Source: Kocuria sp. (GTDB taxonomy: Bacteria > Actinomycetota > Actinomycetes > Actinomycetales > Micrococcaceae). Taken from it: 64,000 nucleotides of DNA. The position numbers and the translations under genes were made by a program. Position 1 is the first letter of the stretch; each line of letters opens with the position of its first letter. This document shows positions 1 to 7,032 of the stretch, piece after piece. The stretch covers positions 46,613 through 110,612 of the forward strand of contig NZ_JAUNTS010000013.1 in NCBI RefSeq assembly GCF_030538595.1, read 5' to 3'. The notes below the pieces were generated by a model. That model had not been told where the DNA came from and did not search any database. It was given only the letters and a program-made list of their open reading frames with translations.

Positions 1-332
1 CGAGACGACGGTCGTTCCACCGGCTTGATCTTGCGTGGACGCTTTTTGCTGCCCTTGACGGCCACCATGTTGTGCAGTGCCTGAATCTGGTCAGACACGC
101 TCTCCAACATCATCGTGTCCCGCGAGCGCCCAATGTGGGTATGGTCGCCGAGCTTGTCGATCGCTCGGTAATGGGAGTTGACGTCGTTGGGGAGGCGGTC
201 GATCAGTGTGAGAGTGAGTTCAACGTCGTCGTCGGAACCGGTGACGGCTGCGAGTCCGTTGACCCCGTAGAGGGCTGCAAGGTCTGCTGTGGCGTTGGGG
301 TAGCGGGTCAGGAATCGGTGGATTGCGAGCCT
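1..332 (-). CDS. Tail assembly chaperone, frameshifted C-terminal part (gpT-like), partial
   Basis: This is the downstream half of the tail assembly chaperone pair. It has no start of its own. It opens in the -1 frame exactly at the slippery site inside the upstream gene and stays open for 110 codons to the window edge, so its end is not visible. After the slip the protein reads RLAIHRFLTRYPNAT and continues through IDRLPNDVNSHYRAIDKLGD to a basic stretch (GSKKRPRKIKPVER). The fused product is expected to be made at low level and to bind the tape measure protein during tail assembly, as lambda gpGT does. The role rests on position between the major tail protein and the expected tape measure gene, and on the frameshift architecture. 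Confidence 0.82.
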
Positions 333-742
333 TTTCCCATTGCGCTCACGTACCCCATGACCAGGGTCTGGGTCCGGTTCAAGGCTCCCTCGCCGGACGC
401 CCATTGCCAGAATGCATCGGGGTCGATGGAGTACACGTCTCCGACGTACTCGACGAGGTCTGCCATGGCGTCGAAGTTGAAGTCTGATGCCTTGACGGTC
501 TGGCCAATGGACTCGGTTGATTCGATGTTTTCGATCGTTCCATCTCCGAGGACCTTGAGTAGGCGGCCCTGCAGGCGCATCATGTCCGGCGCGCGGAGGG
601 AGGTGATGGGCTTGAGCAGCTCATGGCCCTCGATCTCGGAGAATTCCAGCTGCTTTTGCTCTTGCGAGGGCTGGTGGTCCTGTGCCGGCTTGCGGGTGCG
701 AGCAGCGGACTTGGTGCTGGGGGCCTTGGCAGGGGTAGTCAT
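308..742 (-). CDS. Tail assembly chaperone, N-terminal frame (gpG-like)
   Basis: A 144-aa protein with an Ala/Lys-rich start (MTTPAKAPSTKSAART) and an acidic middle. It lies directly after the major tail protein gene, the standard place of the lambda G-like tail chaperone in siphoviruses. AAGGAAGG precedes the ATG at 742. Its last codons contain the heptamer GGGAAAA, after which the zero frame stops within eight codons while the -1 frame stays open to the window edge. Sequence identity to known G proteins cannot be judged here; the call comes from gene order, size and the frameshift signal. Confidence 0.8.
   Translation of the reverse strand: MTTPAKAPSTKSAARTRKPAQDHQPSQEQKQLEFSEIEGHELLKPITSLRAPDMMRLQGRLLKVLGDGTIENIESTESIGQTVKASDFNFDAMADLVEYVGDVYSIDPDAFWQWASGEGALNRTQTLVMGYVSAMGKGSQSTDS
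332..338 (-). promoter_or_regulatory. Programmed -1 ribosomal frameshift site GGGAAAA
   Basis: On the minus strand the codons read ATG GGA AAA GGC. The heptamer G GGA AAA fits the X-XXY-YYZ rule for tandem slippage of two tRNAs, and after slipping back one base the next codon AGG enters the 110-codon open frame. The zero frame ends at 308. GGGAAAG-type sites are the established frameshift signals of lambda-like tail chaperones. Confidence 0.85.
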
Positions 743-766
743 GGTGTGAGCCTTCCTTTGGGGAGA

Positions 767-800
767 CTGATGGGCGCAACAGATCGGTTGCGCCCATCAG
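767..800. other. Strong hairpin between tail genes
   Basis: A perfect 14-bp inverted repeat (CTGATGGGCGCAAC pairing with GTTGCGCCCATCAG) with a 6-nt loop sits upstream of the tail chaperone start. No T-run follows on the minus strand, so it is not a textbook terminator. It could slow transcription, protect mRNA ends or be a processing site between the abundant major tail protein message and the chaperone message. Confidence 0.75.
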
Positions 801-831
801 TAGGAGTCGTGAGCCGGGAATGGTGTTGGGG

Positions 832-871
832 GTTCCCTGTGGCGCGGGGCTCACACCACGTCACAGGGAAC
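832..871. other. Second hairpin downstream of the major tail protein gene
   Basis: A 10-bp inverted repeat (GTTCCCTGTG pairing with CACAGGGAAC) with a 20-nt loop lies just beyond the end of the major tail protein gene. Together with the hairpin at 767-800 it fills most of the only sizeable gap in the structural operon. No T-run follows on the minus strand. Confidence 0.65.
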
Positions 872-887
872 GTTTTTCACGCCGAGA

Positions 888-1493
888 TCAGTCCGAGAGC
901 ACGGCCACGGCTGCGGAGAAGGGGCGCACCGGGTACCACTTCATCTTGAGCGGGCGTCCGTCTGCTGCCAGCAGAGTGTTGGACGACAACGCTTGGAAGC
1001 CCATGGGAATCTCGAAGAACTCCTCAATGTCCACAGAGGGGGCATCACCCAGGCCGATGGAGCAACGCGGGAAGTACAGACCAGCGCGCTTGGCACCCTG
1101 CACGAAGATGAAGAACAGCGCCTTTTCGATCTTCCCGTCGCCGGAGACCTCGTAGGACTGATCTTCGTCGTTCCATGCACCGTCCGGCTGCGCGAGCGCA
1201 AACGTCTTTTGCGTCATCTCCAATGCGTTGACCGCGCCAGACCACGCAACCGACTCGTAGCTGACATCAACGGCGTCCTGCTCCCACGTCCGCTTCTGGT
1301 TGGCGTCTCCGCCATCCTTCTCAAATTCCGGGGGGTTCTCAGCAGATGTGTGCCCCAGGCTGTTCCAGCTTTCTCCGTACGTGGACGGGTTACCGATGAC
1401 GAACTGCGCAGGATTGAACGGCAGCGTGTCCGGCTCTGCTTGCAGCACATTTCCGTACCCAGGGATGATGATTTTGCTTGCGTCGAGTGACAT
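888..1493 (-). CDS. Major tail protein
   Basis: A 201-aa protein beginning MSLDASKIIIPGYGNVLQAEPDT. It lies between the tail terminator and the tail chaperone genes, the place of the tail tube subunit. The ATG at 1493 is preceded by GGAGG with good spacing; the frame is open further upstream, but without another ribosome site. The protein lacks transmembrane segments and is of usual length for a siphoviral tube protein. Inferred from order and size; the fold is not demonstrable by eye. Confidence 0.78.
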   Translation of the reverse strand: MSLDASKIIIPGYGNVLQAEPDTLPFNPAQFVIGNPSTYGESWNSLGHTSAENPPEFEKDGGDANQKRTWEQDAVDVSYESVAWSGAVNALEMTQKTFALAQPDGAWNDEDQSYEVSGDGKIEKALFFIFVQGAKRAGLYFPRCSIGLGDAPSVDIEEFFEIPMGFQALSSNTLLAADGRPLKMKWYPVRPFSAAVAVLSD

Positions 1494-1572
1494 GGTTTTC
1501 GCCTCCATGAATGACAGAAGGCATGGTCCCACATGGGGCGATGCCTTCAAAGAACGGTTAATGAGGATTGGC

Positions 1573-1983
1573 TCACACAGCGGTGCGGACGGTGATGAGC
1601 TGGTTGTACTGACGGATGTCCTGGGCCACCAGGTCGGATGCAGGTGGCCGGAACGGCAGGGATTGCACCGTCACCGAGGCGATCGCCGCGTGCGATTCGG
1701 ACAAGTGCCCAAGACTCGGGGCCTGAACCAGTGCGTCCATGACGTCCCAGGCCAATTCCGAGGCCGCACTGTTGGTCTCGGCGGCTGTCACGATGGCCAC
1801 TGTCCAGATCTGCCCGGCTGCGCCCGCAGCATTGGCCACGGGCACCCCCGTAGGGATCTGCAGCCACACCACGGGCAACCGGCCGGCACTGTCTGCCGGC
1901 GGATCCGATGTGACGAACGCGCCTGTTTCGGCAGCCATGATGACGTCTCTCAGCGCCTTGTACGGCGAGATGGGCCGAGTCAT
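1573..1983 (-). CDS. Tail terminator protein
   Basis: A 136-aa protein (MTRPISPYKALRDVIMAAETG) translated in ATGA overlap with the preceding gene. Its position immediately before the major tail protein gene and its length are typical of tail terminators (lambda gpU-like), which cap the tail tube and join it to the head. The segment AWDVMDALVQAP with adjacent VTVQSLPFRP is compatible with the short alpha-beta fold of that family. No specific motif was identified. Confidence 0.6.
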   Translation of the reverse strand: MTRPISPYKALRDVIMAAETGAFVTSDPPADSAGRLPVVWLQIPTGVPVANAAGAAGQIWTVAIVTAAETNSAASELAWDVMDALVQAPSLGHLSESHAAIASVTVQSLPFRPPASDLVAQDIRQYNQLITVRTAV

Positions 1984-2276
1984 CCGCTGATCCCACGTGT
2001 GAATGCGAAATGCCCGGGCACCGGCTTGCCAGCCTTCGTGACGTACCCGAACTCAATGGCCAGCGCACCAGGATCGGTCGAGTAGATCACTCGGTCCTGT
2101 ACCCCACGTTTTCCAGCGACGCGTTTGGTCCTGATCGACTGCGCAAAGGCACCAGAGTGGGTTGGTGCCAAGCTCACGATCCGAGCGCGCCGACTTTCTA
2201 CAACCTTGTCGAACTGCGCCGATTCACCGACCATCCGCGCGGCTTGAACCGACACATCACGGTCGAGTTCCACCAT
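1980..2276 (-). CDS. HK97 gp10-like minor head-tail protein
   Basis: A 98-aa protein starting MVELDRDVSVQAARMVGESAQFDKVVESRRARI and containing IEFGYVTKAGKPVPGHFAFTR. The pattern of an N-terminal helical segment followed by a G-rich AIEFG stretch is typical of the small HK97-gp10-like/tail-completion proteins encoded between head-closure and tail-terminator genes in actinophages. It overlaps both neighbours by a few bases, so it is translationally coupled. Confidence 0.6.
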   Translation of the reverse strand: MVELDRDVSVQAARMVGESAQFDKVVESRRARIVSLAPTHSGAFAQSIRTKRVAGKRGVQDRVIYSTDPGALAIEFGYVTKAGKPVPGHFAFTRGISG

Positions 2277-2619
2277 GAGGCACCACCTTCCGTGGCTCGC
2301 GTGCCGAGATCAGCACACTGTCGTGCTGCGTACGCGATGACATCCGAAAACGGGAGGGCTCACCCACCTGATCCCACCACCGGCCGTCATAAAAGACTCG
2401 GGTGCGGTGATCACCGGGCCAATCGCGCGCCGTGATGCGGTAGGTCTCCGTTGTCAGGACACCCAACGCCTCACGCTCATCAGTTGAGAGCGGATGCACG
2501 TTGCAGCGGACCTCAACCGGTTCACCAAGGGCGTGAACTTCCTCCACGCCCTCGTCATCCGATCGGAGGCCGTAGAGCTGCACCAGCACCGCATGCCGCG
2601 GTGACGACAACAACGTCAC
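2257..2619 (-). CDS. Head closure / head-tail connector protein
   Basis: A 120-aa protein if translation starts at GTG 2619, which overlaps the upstream stop as GTGA; an ATG at 2691 would give 144 aa but a 76-bp overlap. It contains LGVLTTETYRITARDWPGDHRTRVFYDGRWWDQVG, a beta-strand-rich pattern ending in a WWDQVG turn that is characteristic of actinophage head-closure proteins. It lies in the usual place after the head-tail adaptor. Confidence 0.62.
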   Translation of the reverse strand: MTLLSSPRHAVLVQLYGLRSDDEGVEEVHALGEPVEVRCNVHPLSTDEREALGVLTTETYRITARDWPGDHRTRVFYDGRWWDQVGEPSRFRMSSRTQHDSVLISAREPRKVVPHGGTRP

Positions 2620-3032
2620 GCCATCCACCCCGCCCACGGGCGACGCGGCTTCACCCGGCCGGACCCAATGAAACTGTCTGACGCCGTGCACCCAATCGCT
2701 TCAAGATCCCCATCCGGGAACCACAGATTCGGAGACACCGCGAGCGCGTTCTTCGAGTAGGAGTACCCGCCCTCGGACTCAGATTTGATGGAGGGGTCCT
2801 CGTCCCTGACGACGCGCAGGACTGCGTCGAGCACGACGTCCTTGACGGTGTCGATGTTGACGGTACCTGCGGCGATCCGGCGGGCGAGGGTTGGACATTT
2901 GCCCAGGAGTTTCCGGGTGGCTTTTTCGAGTTGGTATTGCAGGTAGTCCACCGTGTCGGTGTCCTCCATGTCGATGCTCTTCTCGTAGGCGGCATCCAGG
3001 TCTTGGACGGTGAGGTTGATGATCTCGATCAT
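2616..3032 (-). CDS. Head-tail adaptor (connector) protein
   Basis: A 138-aa mostly helical protein (MIEIINLTVQDLDAAYEKSID). AGGAG six bases before ATG 3032 decides the start. The segment LYQLEKATRKLLGKCPTLARRI followed by VLDAVLRVVRDEDP and a Tyr-rich loop resembles the Gp15/Gp42-type adaptors that dock on the portal ring. It follows the capsid genes and precedes the head closure gene, as in related siphoviruses. Confidence 0.65.
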   Translation of the reverse strand: MIEIINLTVQDLDAAYEKSIDMEDTDTVDYLQYQLEKATRKLLGKCPTLARRIAAGTVNIDTVKDVVLDAVLRVVRDEDPSIKSESEGGYSYSKNALAVSPNLWFPDGDLEAIGCTASDSFIGSGRVKPRRPWAGWMA

Positions 3033-3090
3033 GCGTTGCTCTCCTGCCGTCCAGGTGTGGCCCGGTATGTCGCCGGGCCACACGGGTCAG

Positions 3091-3411
3091 TCACTTCTTG
3101 GCGGGTGCGGACTTCGAGGACGTTGACTTGGTCTCCGTCTTCTCCTTGTCCGCGGTGTCGGCAGCGTCACTGTCGGTGGTCTTGACGACCTCCGCGTCTG
3201 GGCTGCCATCGGGCGAGCTGGCCGAATCAGCGCCCGTGTCGCCGCCGGTGGCTTCAGCAGTCTGGGTGACCTCTGGCTTGGGCTGAGTCAGCACTGCCGG
3301 GTTGGTGATCAGCTTCTCCGCCCATGCCGGGCAGGTCGCGCCTTCACGCAAGAACACGATCTCCCCGGTGCCCGGGTGACGCAGCACAGTGGATGCTTTG
3401 ATCTTGGCCAT
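3091..3411 (-). CDS. Small head-region protein with acidic Lys-ended tail
   Basis: A 106-aa protein. Residues 1-45 (MAKIKASTVLRHPGTGEIVFLREGATCPAWAEKLI) look folded and resemble the short proteins encoded right after major capsid genes in actinophages. Residues 46-106 are low complexity, rich in Asp, Ser, Thr and Ala, ending SAPAKK, and probably disordered. The function is unknown; a head-decorating or head-tail joining role is only a positional guess. Confidence 0.7.
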   Translation of the reverse strand: MAKIKASTVLRHPGTGEIVFLREGATCPAWAEKLITNPAVLTQPKPEVTQTAEATGGDTGADSASSPDGSPDAEVVKTTDSDAADTADKEKTETKSTSSKSAPAKK

Positions 3412-3417
3412 GGTCGA

Positions 3418-4464
3418 TCAGAGCACCTTCACGGACATGGAGAGATTCGCGTTGGCCAGCACCGGCAGACCGATGGCATCCGAAATCACCTCAGTGATCA
3501 TCGGAGGCTTCTCGTTCTGGTACACGCCAGCGACGATTCCCGGCTGCTCAGAGTCCTCGATACCGTAACTGGGGTTCTGAGCAGTGAGCGTGGTTCCCCA
3601 CACGGTTCCGCCCAGGGGCGTGCCGCTCTCGGACGTGGTGGGCCCCGGAGCGGGCAGCAGCAAGATCCGATCTTGCGGCAACACCGGCGTGGCCACACCG
3701 CGCAGGGATACCCGACGGTCATAGCGCATGACACCAGGCAGTCCCTGGCCGAGCAGCATGTCATTGACCTGCTGCTCAGAGGCCGGCCGCGCGCCACCAT
3801 TGAGCAGCTGGGTCTGGAACTCGGTTCCAGTGGTCAGTGCCCGGATCACACGGTTCGATGCCAGGATCACCCCGGGATCCTCACCGTTGATTTCACGGTA
3901 GAGATCCACATACGTGGTGAGTGCGTCCAAACGGGACTGCGAGGTGTCCGACCAGTCGTCCTGACCGGTGATGGTCAGACGCTCATCGCGGCCGAAGTCG
4001 TCGTTGGAGAACTCGACCACCTGGCCGTTGACCACGCTCGTGATGGTGGCCCGGCCAGTGGACAGGACCAGGCCGCGCAAATGCTCCATGCGGTTGGCCA
4101 CAGCCGTGACCACACGGTCCGTGGTGGCCTGCACGGCGTTGAGGATCGCGTCATCGGAGGCATGCCGCAGACGTAGTTGCTGGTACTCCGAGATGGGGAT
4201 GTTCTGTCCCAGTGCTGGCAGTTCGAGCGTCACACGCTTGCCGCCAGCAGCGCGGCCGATTTCCGGCTCAGCGTCGTAGGCACGGAACTCCGCAGCGTCA
4301 ATCAGGCCGTTGTCTCCCTGTACGAAGCGGGCCACAACGTCTTGGACCGTTCGGTTGGGTAGCCAGCGGGCCAAAGATCCCTTGGCTTGTTCCTGCTGTT
4401 CCAGTGATGCGCGGGCGTAACCGGTCAGGGTCGCCGGGTCAATGAGGTCAGTGTAAAGAGCCAT
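3418..4464 (-). CDS. Major capsid protein
   Basis: A 348-aa protein starting MALYTDLIDPATLTGYARASLEQQEQAKGSLARWLPN, with the order scaffold, decoration protein, major capsid expected of this head type. Features such as LELPALGQNIPISEYQQLRLRH, then LSTGRATITSVVNGQVVEF and a C-terminal VKVL end, are those of the lambda gpE-like branch of HK97-fold capsid proteins that pair with a gpD-like decoration protein. It probably assembles on the scaffold encoded at 4877-5503. Confidence 0.85.
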   Translation of the reverse strand: MALYTDLIDPATLTGYARASLEQQEQAKGSLARWLPNRTVQDVVARFVQGDNGLIDAAEFRAYDAEPEIGRAAGGKRVTLELPALGQNIPISEYQQLRLRHASDDAILNAVQATTDRVVTAVANRMEHLRGLVLSTGRATITSVVNGQVVEFSNDDFGRDERLTITGQDDWSDTSQSRLDALTTYVDLYREINGEDPGVILASNRVIRALTTGTEFQTQLLNGGARPASEQQVNDMLLGQGLPGVMRYDRRVSLRGVATPVLPQDRILLLPAPGPTTSESGTPLGGTVWGTTLTAQNPSYGIEDSEQPGIVAGVYQNEKPPMITEVISDAIGLPVLANANLSMSVKVL

Positions 4465-4481
4465 GATTCAGTGCCCTCCTC

Positions 4482-4850
4482 TCAAATGTAGACGATGGTC
4501 GTGTTGGCCTGGCTGGTGGGGGCAGTGAAGCCTTCAACCGGGAGGAAGCGCGTGCGGACGCGACCGTGATCGTAGAGCGGCACGCTGATGTTCCCGGAGT
4601 CAGGAAGCTGCTGGTCCGTGAACAGGTGACCGGCCAGCACTTCCGTGCCACCGGACCCACCGGCGTTGTAGGGCTTGAGCAGCCCGCCGACCTCAGCCAC
4701 GGGGTACCCGGACAGCACAACGCCGTCCTTGGCCACCGCAGTGAAGTCCTGTGATTGCAGGACTGCGGTGCGGCAATTGGCGATCCCGTGGCTGGTTCCC
4801 AGCCACCGCTGGTCGCCACCGGTGAAACTCTCAGTCTTCAGACGAGGCAT
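4482..4850 (-). CDS. Head decoration protein (lambda gpD-like)
   Basis: A 122-aa protein (MPRLKTESFTGGDQRWLGTSHGI) immediately before the major capsid gene. The beta-rich sequence with KDGVVLSGYPVAEVGGLLKPYN and a segment ISVPLYDHGRVRTRFLPV is typical of lambda gpD-type decoration proteins, which trimerise on the outside of the expanded capsid and stabilise it. Confidence 0.78.
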   Translation of the reverse strand: MPRLKTESFTGGDQRWLGTSHGIANCRTAVLQSQDFTAVAKDGVVLSGYPVAEVGGLLKPYNAGGSGGTEVLAGHLFTDQQLPDSGNISVPLYDHGRVRTRFLPVEGFTAPTSQANTTIVYI

Positions 4851-4876
4851 GGTGATCTCCTCTCAGGAGTCTTGAA

Positions 4877-5503
4877 TCAAGCGGATTTCGGAGTGCCCTG
4901 GCGGGCTTCAAAGAGGGCCCGTCCAGCGGCCACGGAGGATGCCCCTGCGTGGCGTTGGAAACCCTGATGTGTTGGGCGCGGGGTGCCGCGCTGTTGCGCC
5001 GTGTCGGCAGAGTTCAGAAGAGACAAGGAGTCGGCCACCTGGTCTACGTCGACGGTTCCGTCAGCGCCGATGTAGGAGGCTAGGTTCACCCTGGACAGGA
5101 ATTTCTCTAGCGCCTCGGGAGCGATATTGGCCCCGCGGGCCTGGAATGCAGACCGGACCCGCTCGTCGGCCACTTCGGCCAGCGTGTCAGCGCGTGCCTT
5201 GGCGATCGCGGCATCCAGTGCCTTCTGGTCCGGGGTCTTGCTGGCCTCTTGGAGTTGATCGAATTGCTCCGCCTTGACCTTCAAATCGTCGTAGTCCGCA
5301 CGGTCCTTCACGGTCTTCTCATGCTTCCGTGCCTGGTGCTTCCAGTAGGCCTCACGCTGCTCGCCAGTCATTTCCGCCAATGGCGTCTCAGCAGGAAAAC
5401 CCGTTCCCTGATCGGCCGGCGCTTGACCACCTTCGGGCGGAACTTGGTTGTTCTCATCGTCTTTGCCCGACTGATCGCCAGCGGTCTTGTGGTCTTGCGG
5501 CAT
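4877..5503 (-). CDS. Predicted short form: scaffold alone from internal start
   Basis: Inside the kinase-scaffold gene an in-frame ATG at 5503 (MPQDHKTAGDQSGKDDENN) is preceded by ACAAGGAGAACAGC, that is GGAG at six-base spacing, one of the best ribosome sites in this operon. It falls exactly at the domain boundary and would give a 208-aa product with the size and composition of an ordinary scaffolding protein. Internal in-frame starts yielding free scaffold are established in other phages (lambda Nu3 within C). Whether it is used here is inference. Confidence 0.55.
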   Translation of the reverse strand: MPQDHKTAGDQSGKDDENNQVPPEGGQAPADQGTGFPAETPLAEMTGEQREAYWKHQARKHEKTVKDRADYDDLKVKAEQFDQLQEASKTPDQKALDAAIAKARADTLAEVADERVRSAFQARGANIAPEALEKFLSRVNLASYIGADGTVDVDQVADSLSLLNSADTAQQRGTPRPTHQGFQRHAGASSVAAGRALFEARQGTPKSA

Positions 5504-5932
5504 GCTGTTCTCCTTGTCAGGTGAATGTGTGCCCGTGTCGGGCGTGATGTGCGTTTCCCCCTCAGTAGGGGAGTACCTGTCCCACCAGCGAGTGATGGCG
5601 TCGGCACGTTCGTCGTTGCCGTCACGATCACGCGCCCTTGCGGTTGCAACATCGGCGGGTGTTTCCAGGACGACAACCTCATCGGCACCGACCCGGCGGG
5701 CGTGGTCAGCACGCTGGCCAGCGTCAGCCAACGTGCGAATGATCCACACGTCCCCGCGGTCGTACTCCCGTGCCTTGGACTCCATCAGCGAGCGCACCGA
5801 CCGGGCGAGGTCGTCAGTCCCGTACTGGTCGCGCAGCGCGTCCAGGTCAATGACGAGGTCCGCGGGTTGTGCGTGGTCAGCTACCCATGTCGTTTTTCCG
5901 GCCCCGGGTGGGCCGCACACGGTGCGGATCAT
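4877..5932 (-). CDS. P-loop kinase domain fused to capsid scaffold
   Basis: A 351-aa two-part protein. Residues 1-120 form a small P-loop NTPase: Walker A GPPGAGKTT at residues 7-15, a hydrophobic strand ending DLD (28-31), a DVWIIRTLAD strand, and an Arg-rich lid. Residues about 144-351 look like a scaffolding protein: acidic, Gln/Lys-rich, coiled-coil-prone (QARKHEKTVKDRADYDDLKVKAEQFDQL), with a C-terminus ending ARQGTPKSA. It lies between the MuF-like protein and the decoration protein, the scaffold position. An in-frame ATG at 5503 with AAGGAG upstream probably makes the scaffold alone. What the kinase part acts on is unknown. Confidence 0.75.
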   Translation of the reverse strand: MIRTVCGPPGAGKTTWVADHAQPADLVIDLDALRDQYGTDDLARSVRSLMESKAREYDRGDVWIIRTLADAGQRADHARRVGADEVVVLETPADVATARARDRDGNDERADAITRWWDRYSPTEGETHITPDTGTHSPDKENSMPQDHKTAGDQSGKDDENNQVPPEGGQAPADQGTGFPAETPLAEMTGEQREAYWKHQARKHEKTVKDRADYDDLKVKAEQFDQLQEASKTPDQKALDAAIAKARADTLAEVADERVRSAFQARGANIAPEALEKFLSRVNLASYIGADGTVDVDQVADSLSLLNSADTAQQRGTPRPTHQGFQRHAGASSVAAGRALFEARQGTPKSA

Positions 5933-7032
5933 GCTGCCCCTCGCTTCTGCAGTGCCGCCACTTCCTGCTCATAGCGGGTGATCCGGCGCTCTGCGGTCTT
6001 GCGGATGAAGAACGCCCGATCGTCGTCATCCGGCAAAGAGTTGGCGTAAGCGATTGACTTGCGTGCCGCTGAGATCCGTTTCTCGATCTCGCTGATCCGT
6101 TCCCCGGTGTCGGGTAGGTCAGCAGCACGGGCGTCCACGATCTTTTTGCGGCGCGCATCAGTCATGTCCGTGACCTTCTTGGACGGGCGAGCCATGAGCA
6201 CCGGGCCCAGTTCCCCGTTCTCCTCGATGACAGGCCTGACGCGCTTGAGCGCTGCGGCGTTGGTCGATCCTGCGGCCTCATAGATGCGTTCCAGGTCCGA
6301 CTGATTCAGCTGCAACCCTGGATCGCTGGTCGCTGTAACCGGTGCGACAGTGCACACGCATCCGTCGTGGATCGCCTTGAGGTCTTTGAGGGAGTAGAGG
6401 CGGGTTGCGGCGGCGACACAGAGACCGCACGGCCCGCCTTTTGTGAGTTCCGGGTGCAAGATGCGCCTGTACCCTGTGGCTTCGCGTCGTTTCCGACCGG
6501 TGGCCTTCTCCCGCTTCTTGGCCTCCAACATGTCGCGTGTGCTCGCCTTGGCGGTGAGAACGTCATGCTCTTCGTCGCGCTGGGCGAGGGCCATGTCCAT
6601 CTCACCCAAGTCCTTCACGTTCAACGACACGGCTTCGCGTGAGACCTGCTCAGACCAGCCCTCTGACCGCATCCGCCGGTAGCGGCGAACTGGACGTTCC
6701 CAGACCTCTTCTGGGCTGACTCCGCCGCGTTCTCGGGCGTACTTGAAGGGCAGCATGTCGGCGTCTTGGAGGACTGCGTCATCCGGGAAGATCGCTTCGG
6801 CGGCGTCGTAGACCTGCCGTAGTGTGGCGATGGTCTGCCGGCGGGCCTGCGCTTGTGCGGCTTCCACCAGAGCGGCGGATGCCCGGGCCTGTGCCCTGAC
6901 CAGTTCGCCGTCGTACCAGCCGTCGAACGCTTCCCACAGTTCTAGGAGTTGCTGGATGAGCTTGGCGGTCAGCTTTGCCGTCGTTGCCGCCTGCACGTCA
7001 AGCAGCTTCGTCAACAGCCGCAGATCAGCCAC
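5929..7032 (-). CDS. MuF-like minor capsid protein
   Basis: A 367-aa protein with a long helical N-terminus (LLTKLLDVQAATTAKLTAKLIQQLLELWEAF) and a central Cys/His-rich part, GGPCGLCVAAATRLYSLKDLKAIHDGCVCTV at about residues 200-230. That CGLC...HDGCVC arrangement is typical of the capsid proteins encoded right after the portal gene in actinophages (MuF/VG-like) and probably binds a metal. The C-terminus is helical and basic. It overlaps the portal gene start region and the kinase-scaffold start (ATGA). Confidence 0.75.
   Translation of the reverse strand: MADLRLLTKLLDVQAATTAKLTAKLIQQLLELWEAFDGWYDGELVRAQARASAALVEAAQAQARRQTIATLRQVYDAAEAIFPDDAVLQDADMLPFKYARERGGVSPEEVWERPVRRYRRMRSEGWSEQVSREAVSLNVKDLGEMDMALAQRDEEHDVLTAKASTRDMLEAKKREKATGRKRREATGYRRILHPELTKGGPCGLCVAAATRLYSLKDLKAIHDGCVCTVAPVTATSDPGLQLNQSDLERIYEAAGSTNAAALKRVRPVIEENGELGPVLMARPSKKVTDMTDARRKKIVDARAADLPDTGERISEIEKRISAARKSIAYANSLPDDDDRAFFIRKTAERRITRYEQEVAALQKRGAA

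Noticed and set aside
72..749. Plus-strand 225-aa open frame across the tail chaperone genes
   Set aside because: No ribosome site, shadow composition (Val/Cys/Ser-rich), and it lies opposite the well-supported chaperone pair.
5929..7032. Toxin or ADP-ribosyltransferase domain in the MuF-like protein, as in some polymorphic MuF proteins
   Set aside because: The C-terminus is a short basic helical region with no ART or nuclease motif.
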